A DNA stretch of 64,000 bases. Origin: SFWF01 sp045591645. GTDB lineage: Bacteria > Bacillota > Clostridia > Oscillospirales > Acutalibacteraceae. This document shows positions 1 to 8,916 of the stretch, piece by piece. The notes beneath the pieces are model-generated. The model was not told the origin of the DNA. It ran no database searches and saw only the letters and a list, made by a program, of their open reading frames with translations. The translations under genes were made by a program, and so were the position numbers. Numbering within the stretch: the stretch's first letter is position 1; each line of letters opens with the position of its first letter. The stretch spans positions 16,516 through 80,515 of the forward strand of contig JAZNTG010000079.1 in the NCBI GenBank assembly GCA_045591645.1, in the 5' to 3' direction.

Positions 1-258
1 CCAGAGCTTATCGGAAGCTCTTTCAACATCGGATAGTATTATACCAAAGGTATTAAAAATCTTCAAGTGCTCTTCACAAGAATAATTTTTAGTTATATCG
101 TGCAGAAGCCCTGCAAAATATGCCTTTTCTCTGTCGGCGCCGTATTTATCGGCTAACCTGACTGCTTCCTCTGCTACACAAAGCGAGTGCTTGTATCTGT
201 ACTCGTCAAGCATTTGCGATAGCAGCATCTTAATTTTATTATCGCTTAAATCAATCAT
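1..258 (-). CDS. yqeK: YqeK-type HD-domain hydrolase (partial)
   Basis: Only the first 86 codons are inside the window; the gene runs off the left edge. The visible part has the HD-superfamily pattern: His at residue 24 (RYKHS) and the HD pair at residues 53-54 in GLLHDITK, both typical of YqeK, which hydrolyses diadenosine tetraphosphate in firmicutes. The ATG at 258 overlaps the last 8 nt of nadD. The yqeK gene directly after nadD is the classical firmicute order, which supports the call. The end of the protein cannot be judged. Confidence 0.88.
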   Translation of the reverse strand, partial: MIDLSDNKIKMLLSQMLDEYRYKHSLCVAEEAVRLADKYGADREKAYFAGLLHDITKNYSCEEHLKIFNTFGIILSDVERASDKLW

Positions 259-853
259 TATACACCTTATTCTCGTAAATGTAATTCAAAACCTGTTCTG
301 GAATATATGCTTCACAAGACGCTCGGTTATTTATATGATCACGGATAAGCGTGGAGGAAATATCCGTAACCTCAGTACTCATTACAGATATCCTGGCACC
401 CTCTGAGATCAAACCGTCAATGCTGCTGTTAAAATCCTCATTTTCTGTTCCGACACGCATAAAAGCGATTAACTCGGCTAAAGAAAGAATCTTCCGATAC
501 TCCTTCCAAGCGGTAAAAGATGCGATCATATCACCGCCGATGCAAAGAGCCAGCTTGTAGTCAGGATAAATTTCGTTAAGAGAACTAACAGTATCTACTG
601 TATAGCTCTTCCCTGTTCTTGATATTTCAATATCACTGACGGTGACCTTTGGATACTTCTCAGCTATTAGTCTGCACATATTAAGCCTGTGCTCGTCCGA
701 CGCCAGAAAATCAACTTGTTTGTGCGGCGGTATCTTTGAGGGTATGATGAGTACTTTATCTACCCAATCAAGCTCACAGACAGCCTTAAGCATTTGCTCG
801 TGACCAATGTGAAACGGATTAAAGGTTCCGCCGAAAACAGCGAGTGTTTTCAT
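251..853 (-). CDS. nadD: Nicotinate-nucleotide adenylyltransferase
   Basis: Transfers AMP from ATP to nicotinate mononucleotide to give deamido-NAD, a cytoplasmic step of NAD synthesis. The protein of 200 residues opens with the nucleotidyltransferase signature GGTFNPFHIGHEQML (GTFxPxHxGH, residues 8-22) and carries the second signature ISSTLIRDHI near residue 165, both ATP-binding elements of the family. Length is normal. It sits 2 nt downstream of the yhbY-like gene and overlaps yqeK, so the three are almost certainly co-transcribed. Confidence 0.95.
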   Translation of the reverse strand: MKTLAVFGGTFNPFHIGHEQMLKAVCELDWVDKVLIIPSKIPPHKQVDFLASDEHRLNMCRLIAEKYPKVTVSDIEISRTGKSYTVDTVSSLNEIYPDYKLALCIGGDMIASFTAWKEYRKILSLAELIAFMRVGTENEDFNSSIDGLISEGARISVMSTEVTDISSTLIRDHINNRASCEAYIPEQVLNYIYENKVYND

Positions 854-855
854 AA

Positions 856-1149
856 TTATTTTACCAGCTTTATAGTTTTGTTATCTATGCTTTCTCTATA
901 CAGAATAAAACGTGTGCCTATGACTTGAACGACATCTGCTCCTATTTTTTCTGCAATTGTGTCCGCAGCTTCTCTGGATGTAACAGGTGATGTTTCCAGA
1001 GTTCTTACTTTTATCAGCTCTCTGGCTTCCAACGCATCATCTATTTGCTTTAGAGTTTGCTCGCTGATTCCGCCTTTTCCTATCTGAAGAATAGTATCAA
1101 GGCTGTTTGCCATACCGCGAAGCTGTGCTCTTTGTCTTGAATTCAACAT
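856..1149 (-). CDS. yhbY: YhbY-type RNA-binding protein (CRM domain)
   Basis: A 97-residue protein made of a single CRM domain (chloroplast RNA splicing and ribosome maturation). The start LNSRQRAQLRGMA, the central QIGKGGIS (a GxxG-like RNA-binding loop near residues 22-29) and the end QVIGTRFILYR match the YhbY family, which binds pre-50S ribosomal particles. Position immediately before nadD is conserved in firmicutes. The precise step in ribosome assembly is not shown by sequence. Confidence 0.9.
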   Translation of the reverse strand: MLNSRQRAQLRGMANSLDTILQIGKGGISEQTLKQIDDALEARELIKVRTLETSPVTSREAADTIAEKIGADVVQVIGTRFILYRESIDNKTIKLVK

Positions 1150-1150
1150 T

Positions 1151-1747
1151 TCAATCTTCCTTTAGTATTTCACTTAATTTTTCCTTTAATGCCCTAAGCG
1201 CTCTTCCCCTGTGGCTGATGCTGTCTTTTTCCTCGTCGGATATTTCGGCAAACCGTCCAAGCTCTGATATAAAGAGAACGTCATAGCCAAAGCCATTTGT
1301 ACCACTCATATCAAAAGCGATATGTCCGTCGCACTTTCCTGAAACAACAAAGCTTTTTCCATCCGGAAAAACACAAGCTACAGCACACTCAAAGCGGGCT
1401 GTACGCTGTTCGTCAGGAATATTGCTCATTTTTTGCAGTAACTTCTGATTGTTTTTTAAATTATCAGTAGGTTCGCCAGCATAGCGAGCTGAATATACAC
1501 CGGGCTCACCGCCTAAAGCGTCAACACAAAGTCCCGAATCATCGGCTATTGTGGGCATACCTGTCTCTTTCATACCGGCATATGCCTTGATAAGCGCGTT
1601 TTCTGCAAAGGTTGCTCCATTTTCCTCTACATCGGGGAACTTACGGTTAAAATCCCGCTCACAAATTGGATTAACGCCCAGAGGTAAAAGAATTCTTTTT
1701 AATTCTTCAAGCTTTTTGAGATTCTTGGTTGCAACGAAAAAATCCAT
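1151..1747 (-). CDS. rdgB: dITP/XTP pyrophosphatase (non-canonical purine NTP pyrophosphatase)
   Basis: Ham1/RdgB-family house-cleaning enzyme that hydrolyses dITP, ITP and XTP to the monophosphate, keeping deaminated purines out of nucleic acids. Seen: the N-terminal ATKNLKKLEE (the SxNxxK-type nucleotide contact), the central TIADDSGLCVDALGG with catalytic acids near residues 67-68, SARYAG, and the C-terminal SHRGRAL. Full length at 198 residues. It ends 1 nt before yhbY and begins next to the end of ftsY, so it belongs to the same operon. Confidence 0.94.
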   Translation of the reverse strand: MDFFVATKNLKKLEELKRILLPLGVNPICERDFNRKFPDVEENGATFAENALIKAYAGMKETGMPTIADDSGLCVDALGGEPGVYSARYAGEPTDNLKNNQKLLQKMSNIPDEQRTARFECAVACVFPDGKSFVVSGKCDGHIAFDMSGTNGFGYDVLFISELGRFAEISDEEKDSISHRGRALRALKEKLSEILKED

Positions 1748-2662
1748 TTATTCCTCCACATCAAACAATGCATCTGTAAAGCCGACAGGATCAAACGGCT
1801 GCAAGTCATCAATCTGTTCGCCGACTCCGATATATTTTACCGGAATACCCAAATCATTCTTTATGGATACAACAACACCGCCCTTAGCAGTACCGTCAAG
1901 CTTTGTGAGAACGATTCCGGTAATGCTTGTGACATTACTGAATTCCTTAGCCTGATTAACTGCATTTTGACCTGTTGCGGCATCTAGTACAAGTAGTGCT
2001 TCGACCGAAGCCGTGGGAAGCTCTCGATTTATGACTCTGTACATCTTTGCAAGCTCATCCATAAGATTCTTCTTGTTGTGAAGTCTGCCCGCAGTGTCGC
2101 ATATAAGGACATCGGCACCCTTTGATTTAGCTGACGCGATAGCATCAAATATAACCGATGCAGGGTCGGTTCCTTTTACACTTTTTACAAGCGGAACACC
2201 TGCTCGTTTTGACCATTCTTCGAGCTGCTCGATAGCGGCAGCGCGGAAGGTATCTGCGGCTGCAAGCATAACACTTTTGCCCTGTGATTTCAAATGAGCC
2301 GCCATTTTTCCGATAGTCGTAGTCTTACCTACTCCGTTAACACCGATAACCATAATTACAGAAGGCTTGGTGTTGAGCTTCAGAGATGTATCTCCGTCAA
2401 GCATATCTCGGATAATCTTTTTAAGAAGGTCCTTAACTTCATTCGGATCGGTAATTCTGTTTGCTTTAATCTCCTCACGCAATCGCGCGCAGATCTGTTC
2501 AGAGCAGGAATATCCAATATCAGACATTATAAGAATCTCTTCAAGTTCTTCTAAAAGCTCGTCGTCAACCTTAGTAAAGCTTCCGATAACAGAGTTGACC
2601 GAACTTAAAAAACTCGACCTAGTCTTTGAAAGACCTGCTTTAATTTTGTCAAAAAAGCCCAT
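1748..2662 (-). CDS. ftsY: Signal recognition particle receptor FtsY
   Basis: SRP-receptor GTPase that docks ribosome-SRP complexes at the membrane. The 304-residue form has a short basic N domain (MGFFDKIKAGLSKTR) and then the G domain with G1 GVNGVGKTTTIGK, DTFRAAA, DTAGR and TKLDGTAKGG. The ATG at 2662 is preferred: GGTGATC, complementary to the 3' end of 16S rRNA, lies 5 nt upstream, whereas the GTG at 2671 lies inside that site and overlaps the smc stop. It has no long acidic A domain, as is usual in Gram-positives. Confidence 0.95.
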   Translation of the reverse strand: MGFFDKIKAGLSKTRSSFLSSVNSVIGSFTKVDDELLEELEEILIMSDIGYSCSEQICARLREEIKANRITDPNEVKDLLKKIIRDMLDGDTSLKLNTKPSVIMVIGVNGVGKTTTIGKMAAHLKSQGKSVMLAAADTFRAAAIEQLEEWSKRAGVPLVKSVKGTDPASVIFDAIASAKSKGADVLICDTAGRLHNKKNLMDELAKMYRVINRELPTASVEALLVLDAATGQNAVNQAKEFSNVTSITGIVLTKLDGTAKGGVVVSIKNDLGIPVKYIGVGEQIDDLQPFDPVGFTDALFDVEE

Positions 2663-2667
2663 AAGGA

Positions 2668-5600
2668 TCACCCATTTTCAAGTTTTAACATTCTTTCGAT
2701 GCTTGATACATTAAGCTCAAGCAGCTTGGAAATGCCCTTTTCCTGCATCGTTACACCGTAAAGCATATCAGCAGCCTCCATTGTGCCGCGTCTGTGAGTA
2801 ATGCAGATAAACTGTGTATCAAAATCATTGCTCTTCATATAGTCAGCGAATCTGTCTACATTTATATCATCAAGTGCAGTGTCTACCTCATCAAGGAAGC
2901 AGAAAGGAGGTGCATTTACACGCATAATCGCAAAATAGATTGCTAGGGCTATAAGAGCCTTTTCACCGCCTGAAAGACCGTCAAGCGTCGGGACATTCTT
3001 CCCTGGTAGTTTTACAACGATATCTATTCCGCTTTCAAGCACATTGTTCGGATCAGAGAAAACAAGCTTTGCCGTGCCCCCACCGAAAAGGTCTGTAAAG
3101 GTTTTAGAGAAATGCTCATTAATGCTGTTGAAGCCGACAACAAAGAGCTCCTTCATCTGCTCTGTGAGCTGAGAAATAAGCTTACCAAGCTCTGTGCGTG
3201 ACTTTTCAACGTCGTCCACCTGTTCTTTAAGGAAGGTATAGCGTTCGTTTACTTCCTTGTATTCCTCTATCGCTGATACATTAACATGTCCGAGATTGCG
3301 TATTTTTCCCCTTACCTCAGCAAGTTGTTTTCTTGCAGCAGCAGGATCCTCAACGGGAGAGCATATCTCCTCTGCCTCGCTTCTCGTGAGCTGATATTCG
3401 TCAAACAGCTGCTTTATGACGTCATCACATTCTCTGATCATATTCTCTCTACGCTCACAAAGACGTGCAAGCTCTCCGCTTATCTTTTCACGGTCAGAAG
3501 TAAGATCCTTTTCACTTGCACGAAGCAAAGAGCCTGACTTTTCAATATCAGTCCTTCGCTCAATAAACGACGCAATATCAGCCTCGAACTGAGCGCAAGC
3601 ATTTTTAAGTGAAGCAATAGAAGCTTCAATCTCAGCAATAGACGCGCCTGTAGCAGTATTCTTGTTATTATACGCTTCAATCTCTGCTTCAATCTGAGCG
3701 ATATGCTCATTGCTCTGAGAATCATCAAGCTCAAGCAGTGCTGAGGCTGCGTTCAGGTTTTCAATATCCTTGTTGATCTCAATGATCTTGAGTTTGATAT
3801 CAGTTATCTTGGCAGTCAACCTCTCCCGTGAGGAAGACATAGTGTCACGTCCGCCGTTCATCTCAGAAATTACTGCTTCCAGAGTTGTCTTTTCACTCTC
3901 ATAAAGAGATATTTCGTCATTAAAATTCTGCGCAGCAGCACGTAAGGAGCTAAGCTTTTCGCTTGCAGCATATTTCTCGTTTTTGAGTTCTGTAAGCGTG
4001 TTTACAGCAGCGTCGCGAAGCTCACCTATTCGCTTTAGCTCGCCCAGTGCGCGAATTTTATCCTCATTCGCGGTTTTAAGCAGATCCTCAGCAGATTTGA
4101 CCTCACCCTCAACCTTGGAGAGCTCAATAACAGCAGTATTATAGCTTTCGCTCTTTTGCTTTTCTTTGCTTACGAGCTTTTCAAGCTCATTTTTCATTCT
4201 AGCTATGTCACCCGAGCGTGAAAGCAATCCAGCATTCTTAACGAGTGAGCCACCCGTGAGCGAACCGCCTGCGTTAATTACCTGTCCGTCAAGGGAAACA
4301 ACCTTAAATCTGAACTTAAACTTACGTGCAATGGAAACCGCTGAGTCGATATCCTCGGCGACAACAGTACCGCCAAGAAGGTACTTAACGATCTCCCTGT
4401 ATCGGTTGTTGCAGTCGACAAGGTCGCTTGCTATTCCTACATATCCAAATTCGTTCTCAAAGCCTTTTTCCGTAAACTCTCTTGATTTTATAGAGGAAAC
4501 AGGTAAAAACGTAGCTCTGCCAGAATTTGAGCTCTTAAGCATCTCAATAGCGTACTTTGCGGTGCCTTCGGTATCTACAATTATGTTCTGAGCAGCAGTT
4601 CCAAGCGCTGTCTCAATAGCGATAGAATACTCTTTATCGACTTCAATCAGTCGGGTCACAGGACCAAAAACACCCTTGATCTTTCCGCTCTCAGACTCCT
4701 TCATTACGGTCTTGACCGAATGATTAAAGCCTTCCATATTTTTTTCTAAATCTTCAAGTATCTGGATCCTGCGCTTTTTAGCCTCGATATCAAGTCTGAT
4801 CTTGTCGAGCTCTTCTTTGGTCAGCGCTACCGACTCATTTCTGTTATTAAGACGAAGCATATAGCCGTTGAGAGAATTATTGTAACCTGTTATATCCTCT
4901 TCAATACTGTCAAGCAGCTTATTTACATCGCTGAATTCGGCTTCAAGTGCTGTAGCTTTTGCTTCAGTATCAGAGATCTGCTGATCTACGGTCGCAGACC
5001 TGCTTTCAATCTCGTCAATAGATGCGGTAGATGACATTAAGCTTACTCTTGAATCGGCAAGCTTCGAAGAAAGCTCGTTGAGACGAACAACCTCATTTTC
5101 TATTTGTCTTGAAATATCCTCACTTTGTAGGATCATTTCCGACAGCTCTTTTTGTGTTTCTGTGAGTGAAAGGTTCAGACTTTCTGCATCAACAGCTTTT
5201 AACGCAGCCTGCTCTCGGCGAGCTGCGATCTCAGCGGCTTTCTCATCTCGGGAATTAAGTATATCCGAAATCTCGCCTTTCAGTCGTTCTATTGTTTCAT
5301 TATTATGAAGTATATCATTATTGCAAACCGAAATATCACCGCTCAGCTTAGCAATATTTTCGGTATACTGCGCAATACGCTGATGACGGTCATCGATCTC
5401 AGCAGAAAAACGCGCAAAATCTGCAGAGTTTTTCTCGGTCTGAAGATCAAACTCGGTAAGTTTTTCATCAATTTCCTTATACTGAGCCTGTGCGATTGCT
5501 ATTTTTTCATCCTGAGCTTTTAAAACTGCCTTTGAGTTATTGATGATATTAAGCCACAGACCGATATCGAGCTGTTTCTTCTCGGCAGCAAGCACAAGGA

Positions 5601-6243
5601 ACTTTTCTGCCTTTGCGCTCTGGTCCTTTAACGGTCCTATTCTCGCTTCAAGCTCCTTAAGTATATCAAGCAAACGTACAAGGTTTTCTTCAGCCGCCGC
5701 AAGCTTGCGCTCGGCGTCGGTCTTTCTGTAACGATAGCGCGAAATTCCCGATGCCTCTTCAAAAATATCGCGTCTTTCCTGAGATTTTGAGCTGATAATA
5801 GAATCGATCTTACCCTGCCCTATCATAGAGTAGCCGTCACGTCCGAGACCTGTATCCATAAAAAGCTCGTGAATATCACGAAGCCTCACAACATTTCCGT
5901 TTATAAGATATTCACTGTCATGTGAGCGGTAATAACGGCGCGTAACAGCAACACTGTCATTGTCAAAATGCAGCTCTCTGTCAGAATTATCTATATTTAA
6001 AGTAACCTCACAAAAGCCGTGGGGTTTGCGGTCGGCTGTACCGCCGAAAATAACATCCTCCATAGACTGTCCGCGAAGGTTCTTAGTGGACTGTTCACCA
6101 AGTACCCAACGCACCGCATCCGAAATATTACTTTTACCGCTGCCGTTAGGACCGACTACCGCGGTAATACCCTTTCCGAACTTTAAGACGGTCTTATCTG
6201 CGAAGGACTTAAAACCCTGGATCTGAATTGATGTGAGTATCAA
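2668..6243 (-). CDS. smc: Chromosome segregation protein SMC
   Basis: Full-length condensin ATPase of 1191 residues. Seen: N-terminal Walker A GPNGSGKSNI (residues 31-40) with VRWVLGEQS following, a long heptad-rich coiled coil, a hinge around residues 500-650 (GVFGPVTRLIEVDKEY to GGSLTGGS), a second coiled coil, and a C-terminal head with the ABC signature LSGGEKALIALAI and Walker B FCFLDEVDTALDD. SMC dimers with ScpAB compact and resolve the chromosome. Its start overlaps the radical SAM gene by 4 nt and its stop is next to ftsY, the common firmicute rnc-smc-ftsY order. Confidence 0.97.
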   Translation of the reverse strand: MILTSIQIQGFKSFADKTVLKFGKGITAVVGPNGSGKSNISDAVRWVLGEQSTKNLRGQSMEDVIFGGTADRKPHGFCEVTLNIDNSDRELHFDNDSVAVTRRYYRSHDSEYLINGNVVRLRDIHELFMDTGLGRDGYSMIGQGKIDSIISSKSQERRDIFEEASGISRYRYRKTDAERKLAAAEENLVRLLDILKELEARIGPLKDQSAKAEKFLVLAAEKKQLDIGLWLNIINNSKAVLKAQDEKIAIAQAQYKEIDEKLTEFDLQTEKNSADFARFSAEIDDRHQRIAQYTENIAKLSGDISVCNNDILHNNETIERLKGEISDILNSRDEKAAEIAARREQAALKAVDAESLNLSLTETQKELSEMILQSEDISRQIENEVVRLNELSSKLADSRVSLMSSTASIDEIESRSATVDQQISDTEAKATALEAEFSDVNKLLDSIEEDITGYNNSLNGYMLRLNNRNESVALTKEELDKIRLDIEAKKRRIQILEDLEKNMEGFNHSVKTVMKESESGKIKGVFGPVTRLIEVDKEYSIAIETALGTAAQNIIVDTEGTAKYAIEMLKSSNSGRATFLPVSSIKSREFTEKGFENEFGYVGIASDLVDCNNRYREIVKYLLGGTVVAEDIDSAVSIARKFKFRFKVVSLDGQVINAGGSLTGGSLVKNAGLLSRSGDIARMKNELEKLVSKEKQKSESYNTAVIELSKVEGEVKSAEDLLKTANEDKIRALGELKRIGELRDAAVNTLTELKNEKYAASEKLSSLRAAAQNFNDEISLYESEKTTLEAVISEMNGGRDTMSSSRERLTAKITDIKLKIIEINKDIENLNAASALLELDDSQSNEHIAQIEAEIEAYNNKNTATGASIAEIEASIASLKNACAQFEADIASFIERRTDIEKSGSLLRASEKDLTSDREKISGELARLCERRENMIRECDDVIKQLFDEYQLTRSEAEEICSPVEDPAAARKQLAEVRGKIRNLGHVNVSAIEEYKEVNERYTFLKEQVDDVEKSRTELGKLISQLTEQMKELFVVGFNSINEHFSKTFTDLFGGGTAKLVFSDPNNVLESGIDIVVKLPGKNVPTLDGLSGGEKALIALAIYFAIMRVNAPPFCFLDEVDTALDDINVDRFADYMKSNDFDTQFICITHRRGTMEAADMLYGVTMQEKGISKLLELNVSSIERMLKLENG

Positions 6244-7235
6244 CCCTGATTCACTTCCCTTATTCTCATAGTGTTTTTAGTAATATCTTTATTTTGAATA
6301 AATTTTACATTTATACCAACCTTCAAAAGCTTTTCAATATTCTGTCTTTTTTGTCCTAATGCCTTTGAAATATCAGAAGGGTGAACCGAAATTTCATAAG
6401 CCCTTCCTGTTTTACACTGTCTTACGATCGTATCAAATATACTCTTTGATTCACAAAGCTCACTGAAAGCGGGATGCCACGGCCCTGCAACATATGTATC
6501 CTCTTCGATCGAGTGCAAACCTGTGCGAATTATATTAATATCCGCCTTTTTGAAAATGTTCTGAAGCTCTACACAAAGAGCAACAGTCTCTTCTAATGCC
6601 TGAGGCTTGTATTTGCCCTCGTAATATAAACTTTCAAGACGGGTGTTCTTAAGCACGATAGTCGGGTAAATTCTGACCGTATTGGGCTTAAGACGGACAA
6701 TTGCCTTGGCAGTGTTTATTGCTTTTTCATTGCTGTCACCGTAAAGCCCGGTCATCATTTGCAGACCCAACTCAAAGCCGTATTCTTTAATGAGTGCAGA
6801 TGCAGTTTCTACATCTTTTGCAGTATGTCCTCTGTCGTTGAGTGAAAGAACCTCATCGTCCAAGCTTTGCGCTCCAAGCTCAATAGAAGTAACCGAATAG
6901 GCCTTTAATATGCCTAATACCTCTTCGTTAATACAGTCAGGTCTTGTAGAAATTCTGATACCTTTAAAGCCGAAAGCCTTAACTTCCTTATCTGCCGCTT
7001 TTAAAAGCATAAGCATATAGTCGCGCGGGATCGCAGTAAAGCTTCCGCCGAAAAAGGCAATTTCGGTATTTTTAGGACAAAATCTTGCAGAGGAAATGGC
7101 TGTCGAAACAGCCTTTTCAATATCCTTTTCACAAGGCTGATCCGATCTGCCTGTAATATGACGCTGATTGCAAAAGCTACAATCGTTAGGACAGCCTAAA
7201 TGCGGCACAAAGATTGAAATATTGGCGTGCCTCAT
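6240..7235 (-). CDS. Elp3-like radical SAM protein (COG1243 type), lacking a GNAT domain
   Basis: A 331-residue radical SAM enzyme. The cluster-binding cysteines are in CPNDCSFCNQR (residues 15-25; CxxxCxxC), followed by FFGGSFTAI near residue 64, as in the Elp3/COG1243 group. There is no C-terminal acetyltransferase domain, so tRNA U34 acetylation as done by full Elp3 is not expected. In Clostridia this gene is often found between rnc and smc, and here it overlaps both by 4 nt, implying translational coupling. The substrate is unknown to me. Confidence 0.8.
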   Translation of the reverse strand: MRHANISIFVPHLGCPNDCSFCNQRHITGRSDQPCEKDIEKAVSTAISSARFCPKNTEIAFFGGSFTAIPRDYMLMLLKAADKEVKAFGFKGIRISTRPDCINEEVLGILKAYSVTSIELGAQSLDDEVLSLNDRGHTAKDVETASALIKEYGFELGLQMMTGLYGDSNEKAINTAKAIVRLKPNTVRIYPTIVLKNTRLESLYYEGKYKPQALEETVALCVELQNIFKKADINIIRTGLHSIEEDTYVAGPWHPAFSELCESKSIFDTIVRQCKTGRAYEISVHPSDISKALGQKRQNIEKLLKVGINVKFIQNKDITKNTMRIREVNQG

Positions 7236-7915
7236 ACGTCAATGCCCATAAGAAGCAACGCCTGATGCGCAGCCTCCTGCTCAGCCTGCTTTTTGCTCTT
7301 GCCGACACCGGAGCCGATAACATTAGAATTCAGATGCACCTCAACGGTAAAGCTCTTATCGTGGTCGGGTCCTGTTTCGTCCGTAAGTATATAAACAAGA
7401 CGTTCCTCGGGGTTTTTTTGAATAACCTCCTGAAGAAGGGTCTTATAATCCTTGAAAGTATCATCGTCACGACTGCGAAGCTCTTCTGTTATAAAGCGCA
7501 AAACATGCTTTTTAGCAGGCTCGAAGCCACCGTCAAGATAAATAGCGGCAAGAACTGCCTCAAAAGCATCGGCTAAAATAGACGGTCTTTCTTCTCCGTG
7601 ATTATGTGCTTCCCCTTTTCCGAGATAAAGATATTTGCCCATCTGCAGCTCTCTCGAAAAACCGCACAGCGCTTTTTCGCAGACGAGCGAAGCGCGAAGC
7701 TTAGTAAGCTCGCCCTCTGGAAGCTGCTTGAAGTTTTTATAGATGTACTCCGAAACGATTATTGAGAGGACCGAGTCCCCTAAAAACTCAAGCCGTTCAT
7801 TTGAACCAAAGCGGCAGTGCTCTTCATTAGCATAGGAAGAATGGGTCAATGCGTTTCTCAAAAGTTCAATATTTTTGAATTTATAATTAAGTTTATGTTC
7901 AAGCTCCGAAATCAC
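7232..7915 (-). CDS. rnc: Ribonuclease III
   Basis: Double-strand-specific endoribonuclease for rRNA and mRNA processing. The 227-residue protein has the catalytic domain with NERLEFLGDSVLS (residues 39-51; metal-binding Glu and Asp) and ADAFEAVLAAIYLD, then a double-stranded RNA-binding domain (about residues 150-225: DYKTLLQEV to GKSKKQAEQEAA). It overlaps the genes on both sides by 4 nt. The usual plsX-acpP-rnc order is shortened here: no acyl carrier protein gene lies between plsX and rnc. Confidence 0.96.
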   Translation of the reverse strand: MISELEHKLNYKFKNIELLRNALTHSSYANEEHCRFGSNERLEFLGDSVLSIIVSEYIYKNFKQLPEGELTKLRASLVCEKALCGFSRELQMGKYLYLGKGEAHNHGEERPSILADAFEAVLAAIYLDGGFEPAKKHVLRFITEELRSRDDDTFKDYKTLLQEVIQKNPEERLVYILTDETGPDHDKSFTVEVHLNSNVIGSGVGKSKKQAEQEAAHQALLLMGIDV

Positions 7916-8913
7916 TTGTCACTTACCTCTTCACTAAAGCAGTTTTCTATAGATGAAATTACATTATTTTCCGCAAAAAGCTTTGCCTTATATATCGCGT
8001 TTTTAAAAGTGTATGCATCCGAGTTACCGTGCGCCTTAAATACCGGCTTCTTGGTACCAAGAAGCGGTGCACCCCCCACCTCTGATGCGTTCATTTTTGC
8101 CTTTATACCGCGAAGACCGGGCTTCAGAACAAGATAGCAAAGCTTAGTTAAAATATTCTTTGTAAATACGGGCTTCAGCATTGAAAATAGGGTCGAAATA
8201 GTGCCCTCAAGCAGCTTGAGCGCAACATTGCCTGTAAATCCATCAGCGACAACGATATCGCAGACACCCATAGGCATATCTCTAGATTCAATATTTCCGA
8301 TAAAGTTAATATCGGCGTCACTTAGAAGTGCATAAGCCTCTTTTTGAAGCTCGCCGCCCTTAGTGTCCTCAGTGCCAATATTGAGTAGTCCTACTGTCGG
8401 ACGCTCAATTCCTTCAACCTTTTCAAGATAACGCGAAGCCATAACTGAGAACTGCTGAAGCATTTCGGGACGGCATTCAGCGTTTGCGCCGACATCGAGA
8501 AGCATATATCTTGAATCAGGTGACGGAATTAGAGTTGCTAGCGCAGGTCTTTTGATACCTTTAATACGCTTGACGATAAAGGTACCGCCTACAACGACTG
8601 CACCTGTACTGCCAGCAGAAACAAAGGCATCGGCATTTCCCTCTGCAAGCTGCTTGAAAGCAACAGCCATTGAGGATTCTTTATGAGCCTTTAAAAGCGA
8701 TGTTGGCTCATCGTGCATTGAAATTACATCGGGCGCGTGAACGATATCAAGCTCTTTAAAGACAATACCATTGTCACTTATGCACTTTTCAATAGCTTCC
8801 TTATCGCCGCAAAGTACAATATGTACACCGTATTCCTTTTCAGCCATTGCGGCTCCCTTGATTATTTCAAGCGGAGCGTTATCTCCGCCGAATGCGTCAA
8901 CTGCGATTCTCAT
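7912..8913 (-). CDS. plsX: Phosphate acyltransferase PlsX
   Basis: Converts acyl-ACP to acyl-phosphate, the acyl donor for PlsY in phospholipid synthesis. The 333-residue protein starts RIAVDAFGGDNAP and has SAGSTGAVV, LLDVGANAECRPE and VADGFTGNVALK, all characteristic of PlsX. Full length. It overlaps rnc by 4 nt, so both probably share one transcript. Absence of acpP right after it means acyl carrier protein is encoded elsewhere. Confidence 0.96.
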   Translation of the reverse strand: MRIAVDAFGGDNAPLEIIKGAAMAEKEYGVHIVLCGDKEAIEKCISDNGIVFKELDIVHAPDVISMHDEPTSLLKAHKESSMAVAFKQLAEGNADAFVSAGSTGAVVVGGTFIVKRIKGIKRPALATLIPSPDSRYMLLDVGANAECRPEMLQQFSVMASRYLEKVEGIERPTVGLLNIGTEDTKGGELQKEAYALLSDADINFIGNIESRDMPMGVCDIVVADGFTGNVALKLLEGTISTLFSMLKPVFTKNILTKLCYLVLKPGLRGIKAKMNASEVGGAPLLGTKKPVFKAHGNSDAYTFKNAIYKAKLFAENNVISSIENCFSEEVSDK

Positions 8914-8916
8914 AAT

